Assembly (NCBI GenBank): GCA_027592785.1
Contig: JAQCLD010000021.1
Span: 1 to 50,142, forward strand
Length of the DNA: 50,142 bases
From: Acidobacteriota bacterium
Lineage (GTDB): Bacteria; Acidobacteriota; Terriglobia; Bryobacterales; UBA6623
Reading direction: 5' to 3'
Shown: positions 26,195-34,700 of the stretch, piece by piece
How positions within the stretch are numbered: position 1 is the stretch's first letter
Layout of the letters: each line of letters begins with the position of its first letter
The notes under the pieces: generated by a model
What the model was told of the DNA's origin: nothing
Database searches by the model: none
The model's input: only the letters and a program-made list of their open reading frames with translations
Position numbers and translations under genes: made by a program

Positions 26195-27002
26195 CGCCGA
26201 AGAAGCCCTTGAGGCCGTAGGCAGCGACGATCGAGATCAATAGGAACCAGATCAGCCAGTGCAAGTGCCACGATCCGGTTTCGATTTCAGCCGCGGGGTA
26301 AGAGATCGAGACCCAGGAGATGTCCTGTGTGTCCAGACGATCTTCGCCTGCGTAAAGAAACGTCTCCCAAAACGACGCAGTTCTCATATGTGACGCATAG
26401 CCGACTACGTCCCCCGCCAGGATGTCCTTGGTCCACTTGCGACCGTCCCAGTCGAACTGCAGCACGCCTTCTCCGTTGCCCACGCCGCGAATACGCCAAC
26501 TGAACTGCCCCTCGCTGAACGCTCTTACGGCCGGTGTATCGATGGCGACTACATCGGGCGCATCCATGCGTGGAGCCGCCGCGGTTGCCGCCAATCGCCC
26601 GGCAGCCTGAACAGTGACAATCGCGGTTTCGCCTGGCCGCAGCGGTGCGATGCCGTAGATGGCGTCCATGTGGACCAGCAGCAGGACCATCGGCACGGTC
26701 AGGAACAGCGCCGGCTTAAACATCAGACCCAAGTAGCGCATGTTGCTGGCGATGAGATTCCCCTGCGTCTTGAAGATGAGCGATGGATCGTCGCCATAGA
26801 GGCGCAATTCCAGCAGATAGGCCTGCATCTTCTTCTTGGCCCGCTCGATGCCCTTTTGGTCCGATGTGATCTTGAAGACCCACAGCATCAACAGGCCGAC
26901 CGCCACCGAAAGCGGCACGAGGCTGACCAACGGATGCGCGTCTCCAAACAAGGCGACGTACCCCGTGATCGCGGCCCGGAGGAATGAATTGACTAGATCC
27001 AA
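26184..27002 (-). CDS. Membrane protein resembling EMC3/TMCO1 (Oxa1 superfamily), tentative
   Basis: The 272-aa protein has a membrane segment at about residues 24-44 and a charged helical stretch at about 50-90 (GIERAKKKMQAYLLELRLYG). A second segment follows at about 93-113 (FKPALFLTVPMVLLLVHMD), then an extracytoplasmic domain of about 130 residues, and a C-terminal segment at about 248-268. Membrane helix, cytosolic coiled region, then Phe-Lys-Pro before the second helix is how DUF106/EMC3-type insertases of the Oxa1/YidC superfamily are laid out. The large insert before the last helix is unusual. The family call is from memory of the architecture and needs a profile search. A GGAG site lies about 5 bases before the ATG. 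Confidence 0.45.
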   Translation of the reverse strand: MDLVNSFLRAAITGYVALFGDAHPLVSLVPLSVAVGLLMLWVFKITSDQKGIERAKKKMQAYLLELRLYGDDPSLIFKTQGNLIASNMRYLGLMFKPALFLTVPMVLLLVHMDAIYGIAPLRPGETAIVTVQAAGRLAATAAAPRMDAPDVVAIDTPAVRAFSEGQFSWRIRGVGNGEGVLQFDWDGRKWTKDILAGDVVGYASHMRTASFWETFLYAGEDRLDTQDISWVSISYPAAEIETGSWHLHWLIWFLLISIVAAYGLKGFFGVNV

Positions 27003-27014
27003 CTCCGTTTGGTC

Positions 27015-27212
27015 CTACTCGATGTAGCCCAGACCCTGGAGTTTCTTCAGAATCTCCTCGTCCGATTCGCCTTCTTCGATCTTTGCGAGTTCCTTCTCGA
27101 GCACGTGAACGATGAATTCTTGAGGAGAGGAGTATCCGGCCAGATCGGCGCACTTCTTGACGCGTTCTAACAGATCCTTTTCAAGTTTGATGGAGTTGGA
27201 AGAGCCGAGCAT
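27015..27212 (-). CDS. Small ribbon-helix-helix-like protein
   Basis: The 65-aa product starts LGSSNSIKLEKDLLERVKKC, a short beta strand followed by helices, like a ribbon-helix-helix or MetJ/Arc DNA-binding fold. It ends in an acidic helix and the tail LKKLQGLGYIE. The frame is open further upstream into the epimerase gene, but ATG 27212 starts the conserved-looking part and has a GGA element eight bases upstream. It lies 12 bases before the EMC3-like gene and may be co-transcribed with it. The tail resembles that of the sulfatase-fold protein at 18146 (ESLGYIQ). Function is not known. Confidence 0.6.
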   Translation of the reverse strand: MLGSSNSIKLEKDLLERVKKCADLAGYSSPQEFIVHVLEKELAKIEEGESDEEILKKLQGLGYIE

Positions 27213-27283
27213 AATTTGTTCCGGCGGAGCGCCGGTGGCGCTGCTCAGCAGCCATTGTACGGGCTTGGCGAAGTTTCTGCCAT

Positions 27284-28420
27284 TCAGCCGGCGGCAGCGA
27301 GCTTCCGTAGGCCCATTAGATCGCACAGTGCGGCCGCGATTATAGGCGCGGCGCAGCCATCTCCGTACGGGTTATGAACGCGTGACCTCCAGCGCAATTC
27401 GTCCCGGTCGTCGAGTAGCCTCGCGGCGGCGGCAACGATTTTTTCCGCCTCAGAGCCGACCAGAATCGACGTTCCGGCCTCGATCGCTTCAGGACGTTCC
27501 GTGCTCTCTCGCAGCACGAGCGCCGGCGTCCCGAGCGAGGGCGCCTCTTCTTGCACACCGCCGGAATCGGTCAGCGTCAGGTCCGAGCCCGCCAGTAGAT
27601 CAATGAAATCGGGATAGTCTAGTGGCGGCAAAAGGCTGATGTTGGGCGTCGAGCTCAATCGGCTCAATACGACGCGCCTGACATCGGGGTTGGGGTGCAG
27701 CGGCCAAGCCACTTCCACGTCCGGGCGCTGCGCTAGTCTGTGCACGGCCTCGCAGATACCCTCAAGGCCGTGCCCAAAGTTCTCGCGCCGGTGAGCGGTG
27801 ACGGTAATAAGCCGCTTGCCGCGGTCCCGCCAGGGCCAAGCGCGCCGCGTCGGCGATTGTCGCCGTGTCGCGCGCAGGCTCAGCAACGCATCGATGCCTG
27901 GATTCCCTGTGACGCGGATGGCCTCGGCGGCGACCCCTTCCGCCAGCAGATTATTCGCAGCCCATTCGGTAGCTGCCAGGTGCAATACCGCGAGGCGCGT
28001 GCTAAGACGCCGATTCATCTCTTCAGGGAACGGCGAATCCGGCCTATCCGTGCGCAAACCCGCCTCCACATGAGCGACCGGAATTCGCGAGTAAAAAGCC
28101 GCCAGAGCCCCGCAAAACGTCGATGTTGTATCGCCCTGAACGACGACCACGTCCGGTTGCCGGCGGCCGATGACAGCCTCCAATCCCGCTAAGATCCTCG
28201 ACGCGGATGAAGCCAGACTTTGCCCCAGCCGCATCGACGCCAGATCGTCGTCCGGAACAATACCGAACGTCCGCAAGGACGCCGCCAACAGATCGCGGTG
28301 TTGGCCCGTGACGCAGACCCGCACCTGGAAGCCCGAGTCCGGCTTCTGCAGCTCAACAATGACGGGACCAAGTTTGATGGCCTCGGGACGGGTCCCGAGT
28401 ATAACGAGCGCTCGCCTCAT
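27284..28420 (-). CDS. wecB: UDP-N-acetylglucosamine 2-epimerase (non-hydrolysing)
   Basis: The 378-aa enzyme converts UDP-GlcNAc to UDP-ManNAc, a precursor of surface polysaccharides, in the cytoplasm. Family motifs are clear: ILGTRPEAIKLGPVI at the N-terminus, VQGDTTST, HVEAGLRTDRPDSPFPEEMN, VTAHRRENFG and a C-terminal LTDSGGVQEEAPSLG followed by RESTERPEAIEAG. No neighbouring glycan genes are present, so the final product is unknown. Two hairpins flank its start codon (see separate entry). The stop lies 71 bases before the small ribbon-helix-helix gene on the same strand. Confidence 0.93.
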   Translation of the reverse strand: MRRALVILGTRPEAIKLGPVIVELQKPDSGFQVRVCVTGQHRDLLAASLRTFGIVPDDDLASMRLGQSLASSASRILAGLEAVIGRRQPDVVVVQGDTTSTFCGALAAFYSRIPVAHVEAGLRTDRPDSPFPEEMNRRLSTRLAVLHLAATEWAANNLLAEGVAAEAIRVTGNPGIDALLSLRATRRQSPTRRAWPWRDRGKRLITVTAHRRENFGHGLEGICEAVHRLAQRPDVEVAWPLHPNPDVRRVVLSRLSSTPNISLLPPLDYPDFIDLLAGSDLTLTDSGGVQEEAPSLGTPALVLRESTERPEAIEAGTSILVGSEAEKIVAAAARLLDDRDELRWRSRVHNPYGDGCAAPIIAAALCDLMGLRKLAAAG

Positions 28421-28433
28421 CGGCGTATCGCCG
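28382..28433 (-). other. Two hairpins flanking the wecB start codon
   Basis: In the mRNA, CGGCG-ATA-CGCCG (28433-28421) ends exactly at the ATG. CTCGGGAC-CC-GTCCCGAG (28399-28382), an 8-bp perfect stem, lies 21 bases into the gene over the codons of the conserved LGTRPE motif. Together they could hide the start region. The second may simply follow from codon choice in a conserved motif. Confidence 0.4.
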
Positions 28434-28535
28434 ACCTACCTTATTGGAATACAAAGGCTTGCAGGGAACGACGGCCCGCGAGATCGCCCAGCCTAGCGGC
28501 CAGCGTAGGAGCCAAGCGGCTCAACGGGAACCAAG

Positions 28536-28571
28536 TCCCGTGTCGGGATTGTAGCCCGTCGCGCCGACGGG
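28536..28571. repeat. Tandem short inverted repeats
   Basis: TCCCG-TGT-CGGGA (28536-28548) and CCCGTCG-CGC-CGACGGG (28555-28571) are perfect hairpins six bases apart, in the 162-base gap between wecB and the response regulator. No T-run follows on either strand, so a classical terminator is unlikely. They could stop transcription of the upstream minus-strand gene by other means or stabilise its 3' end. Confidence 0.5.
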
Positions 28572-28582
28572 ATCAAGCGCCG

Positions 28583-28975
28583 CTAAGCGGGAGTTTCGAG
28601 ACGTTCTAAAGCTTGCCGGATGACCGACTCCAACTGCGAAGCCTCGAACGGCTTGCGAACGAACCCTACCGCGCCCAGCGAAAGCGCCTCTAGGACGGTC
28701 TTCTCGACGCCTTCAGTCGTCACCATGATGACTGGCTTGCCCTTGTGCTTAGTGTCGACGAGTGCGCGCAGAAACTCCATGCCGGACATGTTGGGCATGT
28801 TTACGTCACAGAAAATAATCGACACGTCATGCTTATCAAGTTCGGCAAGGGCCTCGAGCCCGTCGCCAGCCTCGTACACCTCTTTGAGAATATCCGTCGC
28901 AGCTTGGCGAATGCTACGGCCGATGATCTTGCGCATAACTGCTGAGTCGTCCACGATGAGGACATTGATTTCCAT
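28583..28975 (-). CDS. Single-domain response regulator (CheY-like)
   Basis: The 130-aa protein is one receiver domain with no output domain. The acidic pocket is VDDSAVMRKI (Asp 9-10), the phospho-acceptor is Asp57 in FCDVNMPNMSG, the switch Thr is at about 86-87 (MVTTEG), and the conserved Lys is 108 (VRKPF). It may act as a CheY or as a phosphorelay intermediate; no histidine kinase or chemotaxis gene is in the window. GGGAG eight bases before the ATG is a good ribosome-binding site. Confidence 0.9.
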   Translation of the reverse strand: MEINVLIVDDSAVMRKIIGRSIRQAATDILKEVYEAGDGLEALAELDKHDVSIIFCDVNMPNMSGMEFLRALVDTKHKGKPVIMVTTEGVEKTVLEALSLGAVGFVRKPFEASQLESVIRQALERLETPA

Positions 28976-29065
28976 GGGCAGCTCCCGTCAAGATATTTAT
29001 CGGCCTGAACCGGTGAAGAGTTGAGGGTTTGCGTCGGACAGGTCTGATAAACTTCGGGGTATTGT

Positions 29066-29142
29066 GCGCCCGTAGCTCAGCTGGATAGAGCGCTTGCCTC
29101 CGGAGCAAGAGGTCGCAGGTTCGAATCCTGCCGGGCGTACCA
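29066..29142 (+). tRNA. tRNA-Arg (anticodon CCG)
   Basis: The 77-nt cloverleaf has a GCGCCCG/CGGGCGT acceptor stem with a G-T first pair. The D arm contains AGCTCAGCTGGATAGAG, and the anticodon stem CTTGC/GCAAG encloses CTCCGGA (anticodon CCG, codon CGG). The T arm is GCAGG-TTCGAAT-CCTGC, the discriminator is A, and the CCA end is encoded. A possible -10 (TAAACT) ends 12 bases before the gene but has no good -35. Confidence 0.97.
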
Positions 29143-29168
29143 TTTAATCCATTTGTTTTCAATGACCT

Positions 29169-29188
29169 GACTTCCACTCCCGGAAGTC
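29169..29188. other. Hairpin after tRNA-Arg and after the UspB-like gene
   Basis: GACTTCC-ACTCCC-GGAAGTC is a perfect 7-bp stem with a 6-base loop, placed between the 3' ends of the tRNA (+) and the UspB-like gene (-). Neither strand has a proper T-run after it; the plus strand has only TTTT about 10 bases on. A weak or factor-aided terminator is possible for either gene. Confidence 0.4.
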
Positions 29189-29194
29189 GATTGG

Positions 29195-29566
29195 CTAGTT
29201 TTGCGCCGCATGGCGGACGGCGAAGGCGAGTACAGCTATGACGGCTCCCGTCGCCACAATACACAAGAGAAGTCGAGCTTCCGACTCGCGGTAGGCCTCG
29301 AATTGAGCCGCAAGTGATCGATCGCCAAGATTTTCGAATTCGCGGCGCCCGACAAACTGGGCAAATCGGGTCCGCCTGACGTTCTCAAAGTAGCCGGGTC
29401 GGGGGCGACCCAGCTCCTCATAGGTCGAAGGGTGGCGTGTGGCGAGTTCCTGAGCGAGGTCGCGTCCCCTGCGGATCGATCGAACCATCAGAAGAAACGA
29501 TCCAATAAGCCAAATGAGGGCGACGAGTCCGACGGCATTCTCGGACTCCAACAGCCTGTCATACAT
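29195..29566 (-). CDS. Small membrane protein with UspB-like layout
   Basis: The 123-aa protein has a membrane segment near each end (about residues 12-30 and 100-118) enclosing a cytosolic stretch: LATRHPSTYEELGRP, then RFAQFVGRREFENLGD. The HPxxYxxLGxP motif followed by a basic aromatic region and LxDxxL is the layout of UspB-like proteins, whose role is poorly known (UspB of E. coli is linked to stationary-phase ethanol tolerance). Its ATG overlaps the stop of the upstream TPR remnant (ATGTATGA), so the two were once translationally coupled. Confidence 0.6.
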   Translation of the reverse strand: MYDRLLESENAVGLVALIWLIGSFLLMVRSIRRGRDLAQELATRHPSTYEELGRPRPGYFENVRRTRFAQFVGRREFENLGDRSLAAQFEAYRESEARLLLCIVATGAVIAVLAFAVRHAAQN

Positions 29567-29840
29567 CGCTCCTCCCGCTCGCTGAATCGAGCATTCTCAG
29601 GGCAGCTGCGGCGAGGCCGTTGTTTGGGAATCGCGGCAGACACTTTTCGTAATGCTGGTGCGAATATTCGACGCGCTCGATCTGGCTGTAGCAGAACGCT
29701 ATGTTGACCATCACTATTTCACCGTAACCTACCGCCGATGGATGCTCGGCGCGATCTGGAGCCTTGTCTAGATAGCCTCTTGTATCGAAGCAAGGGCCCC
29801 TTGGCTAACGGGTCGCGTCAGGAATCGCGAGCTCAAACAC
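29559..29840 (-). pseudogene. Short TPR-like gene remnant, interrupted by a stop codon
   Basis: Reading the minus strand from 29714 to the TGA at 29559 gives a coding-looking frame with a textbook tetratricopeptide unit (NIAFCYSQIERVEYSHQHYE, then KCLPRFPNN) followed by GLAAAALRML. The frame stays open upstream to 29804, where TAG (29807-29805) interrupts it. The same frame continues beyond that to a GTG at 29840. Without the TAG it would encode about 93 residues. If translation began at GTG 29714 it would make 51 residues. Its end overlaps the UspB-like start by 8 bases. It may be a pseudogene or a very short functional ORF. Confidence 0.55.
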
Positions 29841-29858
29841 AGACCGCGAGCGCGCCCA

Positions 29859-30251
29859 CTAGTACGTGGAGGACCCACGCATGCCGGTTCGGCGGCCGTT
29901 GGGGACGGTTTGGGGGATCGATGGGCTGTAGTCCGGCAAGTTGACGAACTGACAAGCCGGAGCGCTCAGCTCGATGCTTCGGCGAACCTCTTTTGCGATG
30001 ACCTGGCGAACGCCACTCCAAACATCTCGGCTACCATCGCGTTCGACAATGTGCCGAACCGCTGGGCCGACGCCCTGCCGAACAACCTGATTCACGCCGG
30101 TTCCTGCGCTCTGGCGCACCCCTTGCTTAGCACCTTGACGAGTGCCCTGCTTTACGGCTGGTTTAACGACTAGGGGACCTGCTAGGGGCCCTGCTGCAGC
30201 GCAGGCAGCTGATGCGAACAACACAAGAATGAGTTGGGTCATGCGCTTCAT
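29859..30251 (-). CDS. Small exported protein with tandem tetrapeptides
   Basis: The 130-aa product has a signal peptide (MKRMTQLILVLFASAACAAA). Residues 34-69 divide exactly into nine four-residue units (KQGT, RQGA, KQGV, RQSA, GTGV, NQVV, RQGV, GPAV, RHIV), in which the fourth position is small or beta-branched and the second is mostly Gln. The remaining tail has one Cys and is rich in Pro, Arg and Ser. I do not recognise the family. ATG 30251 is chosen because it lies 7 bases after a strong -10 box, implying a leaderless mRNA; ATG at 30257 would lie one base after that box. The promoter and signal peptide argue that this is a real gene. Confidence 0.6.
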   Translation of the reverse strand: MKRMTQLILVLFASAACAAAGPLAGPLVVKPAVKQGTRQGAKQGVRQSAGTGVNQVVRQGVGPAVRHIVERDGSRDVWSGVRQVIAKEVRRSIELSAPACQFVNLPDYSPSIPQTVPNGRRTGMRGSSTY

Positions 30252-30258
30252 CGGCATC

Positions 30259-30287
30259 AGTATAACCCCAGTTCTGAGGATTGCCAA
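30259..30287 (-). promoter_or_regulatory. Strong sigma70-type leaderless promoter
   Basis: On the minus strand TTGGCA (30287-30282) and TATACT (30264-30259) are separated by exactly 17 bases, and the ATG at 30251 begins 7 bases after the -10. This is the best consensus promoter in the window. It lies in the 61-base gap after the DUF1501 gene. Confidence 0.7.
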
Positions 30288-30312
30288 GCGCGTCAATTTC
30301 ACCGGCTTCAGG

Positions 30313-31692
30313 CTAGACGAGAACCCCTTGGACAACTTCGCCCGCTACGTCAGTGAGGCGGAAGTCGCGGCCCTGGAAGCGGTATGTGAGCCGCTTGTGG
30401 TCGATGCCCAGCAGGTGCAGCATTGTGGCGTGGAAGTCGTTGACGTGCACGATGTCCTCGACGGCGTTGTAACCGAGGTCGTCGGTGGCGCCGTGGGAGT
30501 GGCCGGCACGGATGCCGCCGCCAGCCATCCACATCGAGAAACCCTTGATGTGATGGTCGCGGCCGGCCTTGGCGTACTCGCCTTGGTACATCGGCGTGCG
30601 ACCGAACTCGCCGCCCCAAACGACAAGAGTGTCTTCGAGCATGCCGCGTTGCTTCAGGTCTTTGACGAGGGCGGCCGAGGCTTGATCGCAGTAGCGGGCG
30701 CTTTCGACGATGCCGTCTTTGATCGAACCGTGGTGGTCCCAACCGCGATGGTAAAGCTGGATGAAGCGCACGCCGCGTTCGGCGAGACGTCGAGCCAACA
30801 GGCAGTTGCGAGCGAACTGTCCCTCGCCGTACATCTCTCGGACGGACTCGGGCTCGCTAGAGAAATCGGTTAGTTCCGGTACCGCCATCTGCATGCGAAA
30901 GGCCAGTTCGTATTGGGAGATTCGAGTCTGGATCTCGGGGTCTTCCACCATCTGGTTTTGGAAGCGGTTGAGCTTGCCGACCGTATCGATCAACTCGCCC
31001 TGCATCTCGCGATTGACGCCCGCTGGGTTGCGAACGTAGTTAACCGGGTCTCCGGCGGAATTGAACTTAACGCCTTGGTGGACGCTAGGCAAGAAACCGC
31101 TGCTCCACTGGCGGGCTGCGATGGGTTGGGCCTGCGCGCCCCCTTCTGAAGTGAGCACCACAAAGCCGGGCAGGTTTTCAGCGTCGCTCCCTAGCCCGTA
31201 AACGATCCACGAGCCCATGGACGGCCTGCCCGAGACGCGGAAGCCGGTGTTCATCAGCGTGTGGGCAGTGTCGTGGTTAATCTGCTCGGTCACCATCGAT
31301 CGGACGATGCAGATGTCGTCGGCGACGGAACCGATATGAGGCAACAGCGTGGACATGTGTTGCCCCGACTGGCCGTAGCGTTGGAAGGGATGTTGCGGTC
31401 CCAGAATGCGCAACTCCTTGCCTTGAAGTTGGGCGATCTGCTGGCCGGCCGTGACCGACTCGGGCATTGGTTCGCTGTCGAGTTTCGCCAGCATCGGCTT
31501 GTGGTCGAGCAGCTCAAGGTGCGACGGCCCTCCGGCCATGCACAGCACAATGACCCGCTTGATTTTGGAGCCGTGATCTGGAAAGCCGGAGATGCCGGGA
31601 TCGGCGCCCTCAAGCATTTGCCCAAGCGCCAAAGAGCCGAGGCCCATGGAGGCACGGCCAAGAAAACTGCGGCGACTAGTGTGGTCGATCAT
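30313..31692 (-). CDS. DUF1501 protein, Tat-exported, sulfatase-like fold
   Basis: The 459-aa protein starts with a twin-arginine signal (RRSFLGRASMGLGSLALG). DUF1501 belongs to the alkaline-phosphatase-like superfamily. Visible family motifs include VIVLCMAGGPSHLELLDHKP near the N-terminus, IVRSMVTEQINHDTAHTLMN, FIQLYHRGWDHHG and VVWGGEFGRTPMYQG. The biochemical role is unknown. In planctomycetes and acidobacteria it almost always accompanies a DUF1549/DUF1553 cytochrome, as here, 13 bases downstream of it with a GGGGGAG ribosome-binding site. The pair probably acts together on a secreted or periplasmic substrate. Confidence 0.93.
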   Translation of the reverse strand: MIDHTSRRSFLGRASMGLGSLALGQMLEGADPGISGFPDHGSKIKRVIVLCMAGGPSHLELLDHKPMLAKLDSEPMPESVTAGQQIAQLQGKELRILGPQHPFQRYGQSGQHMSTLLPHIGSVADDICIVRSMVTEQINHDTAHTLMNTGFRVSGRPSMGSWIVYGLGSDAENLPGFVVLTSEGGAQAQPIAARQWSSGFLPSVHQGVKFNSAGDPVNYVRNPAGVNREMQGELIDTVGKLNRFQNQMVEDPEIQTRISQYELAFRMQMAVPELTDFSSEPESVREMYGEGQFARNCLLARRLAERGVRFIQLYHRGWDHHGSIKDGIVESARYCDQASAALVKDLKQRGMLEDTLVVWGGEFGRTPMYQGEYAKAGRDHHIKGFSMWMAGGGIRAGHSHGATDDLGYNAVEDIVHVNDFHATMLHLLGIDHKRLTYRFQGRDFRLTDVAGEVVQGVLV

Positions 31693-31705
31693 CGCTTGTC
31701 TCCCC

Positions 31706-34700
31706 CTAATAACGCATGAGGAACTCGTGCTTGTTGAGCATCGCCCGAGCGACCATCGTCCAGGCTGCGAGTTCTGGCTTGTCTGCCGAGGACGGCAGCG
31801 GTGTGATGCCGATCACGAGCAACTCGGCGGCTCGCTCGGGCGCAGCTCTGAAGCGCTGCCGCTGGCTTTCAAGCAGCTCCAACAACGCGGTTCGTTCTTC
31901 ATCGGATGCAGATCGCGAGAAGGCCGTCTGAAAGGCGAAGTCAATGCGTTTAGCGTCGTCGCTCGACGCCGGCAACATTCGAGCGGCGAAGGCCCGAGCC
32001 GCCTCAACGTAGCTGGGATCGTTGAGCAAGGCCAGCGATTGCAGTGGAGTGTTCGAGACGGCCCGTTCGGGGGTGCATTCCTCCCGTGCGGGAGCGTCGA
32101 AGGCCATCAGCGAAGGTTGCAAGAAAGTGCGTTGCCAATGCGTGTAAACGCCGCGGCGGAACTGGTTGGCGTCATAGTCGGGTTCGTACTCTCTCTTGGG
32201 GAAGTTTAGCTCGGCGTAATAACCCTTCGGCTGATACGGCTTCACGCTCGGTCCGCCCATTTGGGTGTTGAGGAGGCCGCTGATCTTAAGGGCTGAATCA
32301 CGAACAAACTCCGCGTCGATCCGTAACATCGCCTGGCGGCCGTACAAGCGGTTGTAAGGGTCCTTTTCAAGCAATGCGGGCGAAGGTTCGCTCGAACGTT
32401 GATACGCGTCCGATAGCAGCATGGTGCGAAGCAGATGCTTGACGTCCCAACCAGATTCGACGAACTCGACGGCGAGCCAATCGAGCAGTTCCGGATGAAC
32501 CGGGGGCTCTCCTTGGGAGCCCATGTCGCCGAGCGATTTTGAGAGCCCGACGCCGAAGAACATCCGCCACATGCGGTTGACGAATACTCTCGCAGTCAGG
32601 GGATTCTCCGCTGAAGCCAGCCACGTGCCTAAATCGAGGCGATTTAGTCTACGGCCGTCCTCCGGAATCTCTCCCAAGAAGGCTGGGGTCTGAGGACGAA
32701 CAACCTCGCCGGCTTCGTTCATCCAGTCGCCGCGCGGCAGAATGCGCATCTCTCGGGGTTCGTCGACAGCGTGGGCGATGTGGCATTCGTCAGCCCTGTC
32801 CCACAGGCTGCGCAGGCTCCGGTCCAAGCGCCGAATCTCTTGCCAGTTGGAGTTGCCGGCGGTGATCTCGTTGAAGCGGTCTCCTTTGCCAGGCAGTTCG
32901 GGAAAATCGACTTCGGTTGCCGAAAGCCGAGTGAGCCCCGCGACCGCCCGGGCAGCACGACCGTTGTATGTGAGAGTCACGACGAGCGTGTCGGTCGGTT
33001 CCGCCTCCAGTGGCTGTTCGAGGACGTACATCGCCCGCCGGACGCCTTCCTTGCTGGGTTTTCCGGCCCAACCGGACTGCGGATTGTCTTCGAGCGTATC
33101 TCGCAGCAGCGAACCCTCTTCTTCGTTCTCCTGATCGGGAACGAGGTCGCGGAACAGCAGATTCAGGGCGTACTCTCCGCGTCCGCGTATTTGGGCGCGG
33201 ATGCGGCTAAGGTAGAACTCGTCGAACCCCTTCGAGGGCAAGATCTCCACCAGCAGCGCGGACATGGTTTGGCCGCGCAGCGGGATTTCGAATACCTGGA
33301 CGGACTCTCTGGGCTTTTCGTCGCCGACGATGCGGGTCTGGACGAGTCCTTCCTTCTTGATCTCGAGTTCGAGGCCTTCGCAGCCTTCAATGTCGGGGTC
33401 AGAGCAGTCGTCCCAGACCTTCGTGGGCTCTAATGGCGTCCAGGAGCCAGCAGCGGTCTTCAGGTAATCCTTGACGGCGCGCCGGTTAGCGCCTTTGTCG
33501 GGCAGCAAACCCTTGCCGTCGAGCCGCAACTTTTCCAGCCGCGCCTCAATGCGAGCCGCCTCTTCGCGATCGTTATCGCGCAGGATGCGGTGGCGGGGAC
33601 CGTAGTTCCCGTCACGAGGGAACACTCCTACTTCTTCGATGTCCGCGAAGAACGCACCGATCTGATAGAACTCCTTGGTCAAGAAGGGATCGAACTTGTG
33701 GTCGTGGCATTCGGCGCACCCGAGTGTGGAGCCGAGCCAGACGGTGGCGGTCGTGCTCACCCGGTCAGAAGCGTACTTCGCGAGGTATTCCTTCGCCTGG
33801 GCGCCCCCTTCGGTCGTGAGGCGATTGAGCCGGTTGTAAGCGCTGGCGACCAACTGTTCGTCAGTGGGGTTCGGCATGAGGTCGCCGCCCAACTGCTCGC
33901 GCGTGAACTGGTCGAAGGGCTTATTTCCATTGAACGCCGCGATTACGTAGTCGCGATAAGGGTAGACATTGAACGGCACGTCGTTGTGGAAGCCTGTCGT
34001 GTCGGCGTAGCGCACCAGATCGAGCCAGGAGACGGCCATGCGTTCGCCGAAATGCGGCGAGGCGAGCAACTGGTCGACCAACTTTTCGTAGGCCTGTTGA
34101 TCTTCGTTTTTGGCATAGCGCTCGACGAGTTCGGCGTCGGGAGGCAGACCGGTAAGGTCGAGGCTAAGGCGTCGCGCGAGTTGGCGCTTGCCCGCGCGGC
34201 CGACCGGGACTAGGCCCTCCTCGCGGAGCCGCTGCGTAACGAAGTGGTCGATAGCGGCTGAACCCGAGGGAGCGGCCGGACGTACTGGCGGTGTGTAGGC
34301 CCAGTGGCCTTGGTAGGGCGCACCTTGCTCGATCCAATTGATCAGCGTTTGTTTCTGCGATTCGCTGAGACTCTTGTTTGAATAGGCGGGCGGCATGCGC
34401 AGCATTTCCTGCTCATGCCCGATGCGCGCAACCAGCTTGGACTCTGCAACGTTGCCGGGGACGATCGCGCCTTTCTCAATAGCCGCCTCACGGATGTCGA
34501 GTCGCAAGCCGGATTGACGCTTGTTCGCGTCCGGTCCGTGACACAGAAAACAGTTGTTGGAAAGTATCGGCCGCACGTCGCGGTTAAACTGCACGGTCGC
34601 AGCGGTTTGGGCGCCAGCGATACAAGACGCCGCCAGCAGCCCGGCGGCGACACGAATGAGTACTCGAACAGAAAGTTGAATTTTGGGCCCGCCTGAAAGG

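Noticed and set aside
32771..33433. 220-aa plus-strand frame inside the DUF1549/DUF1553 gene
   Set aside because: It is antisense to well-conserved domain sequence, has no ribosome-binding site and no recognisable motif.
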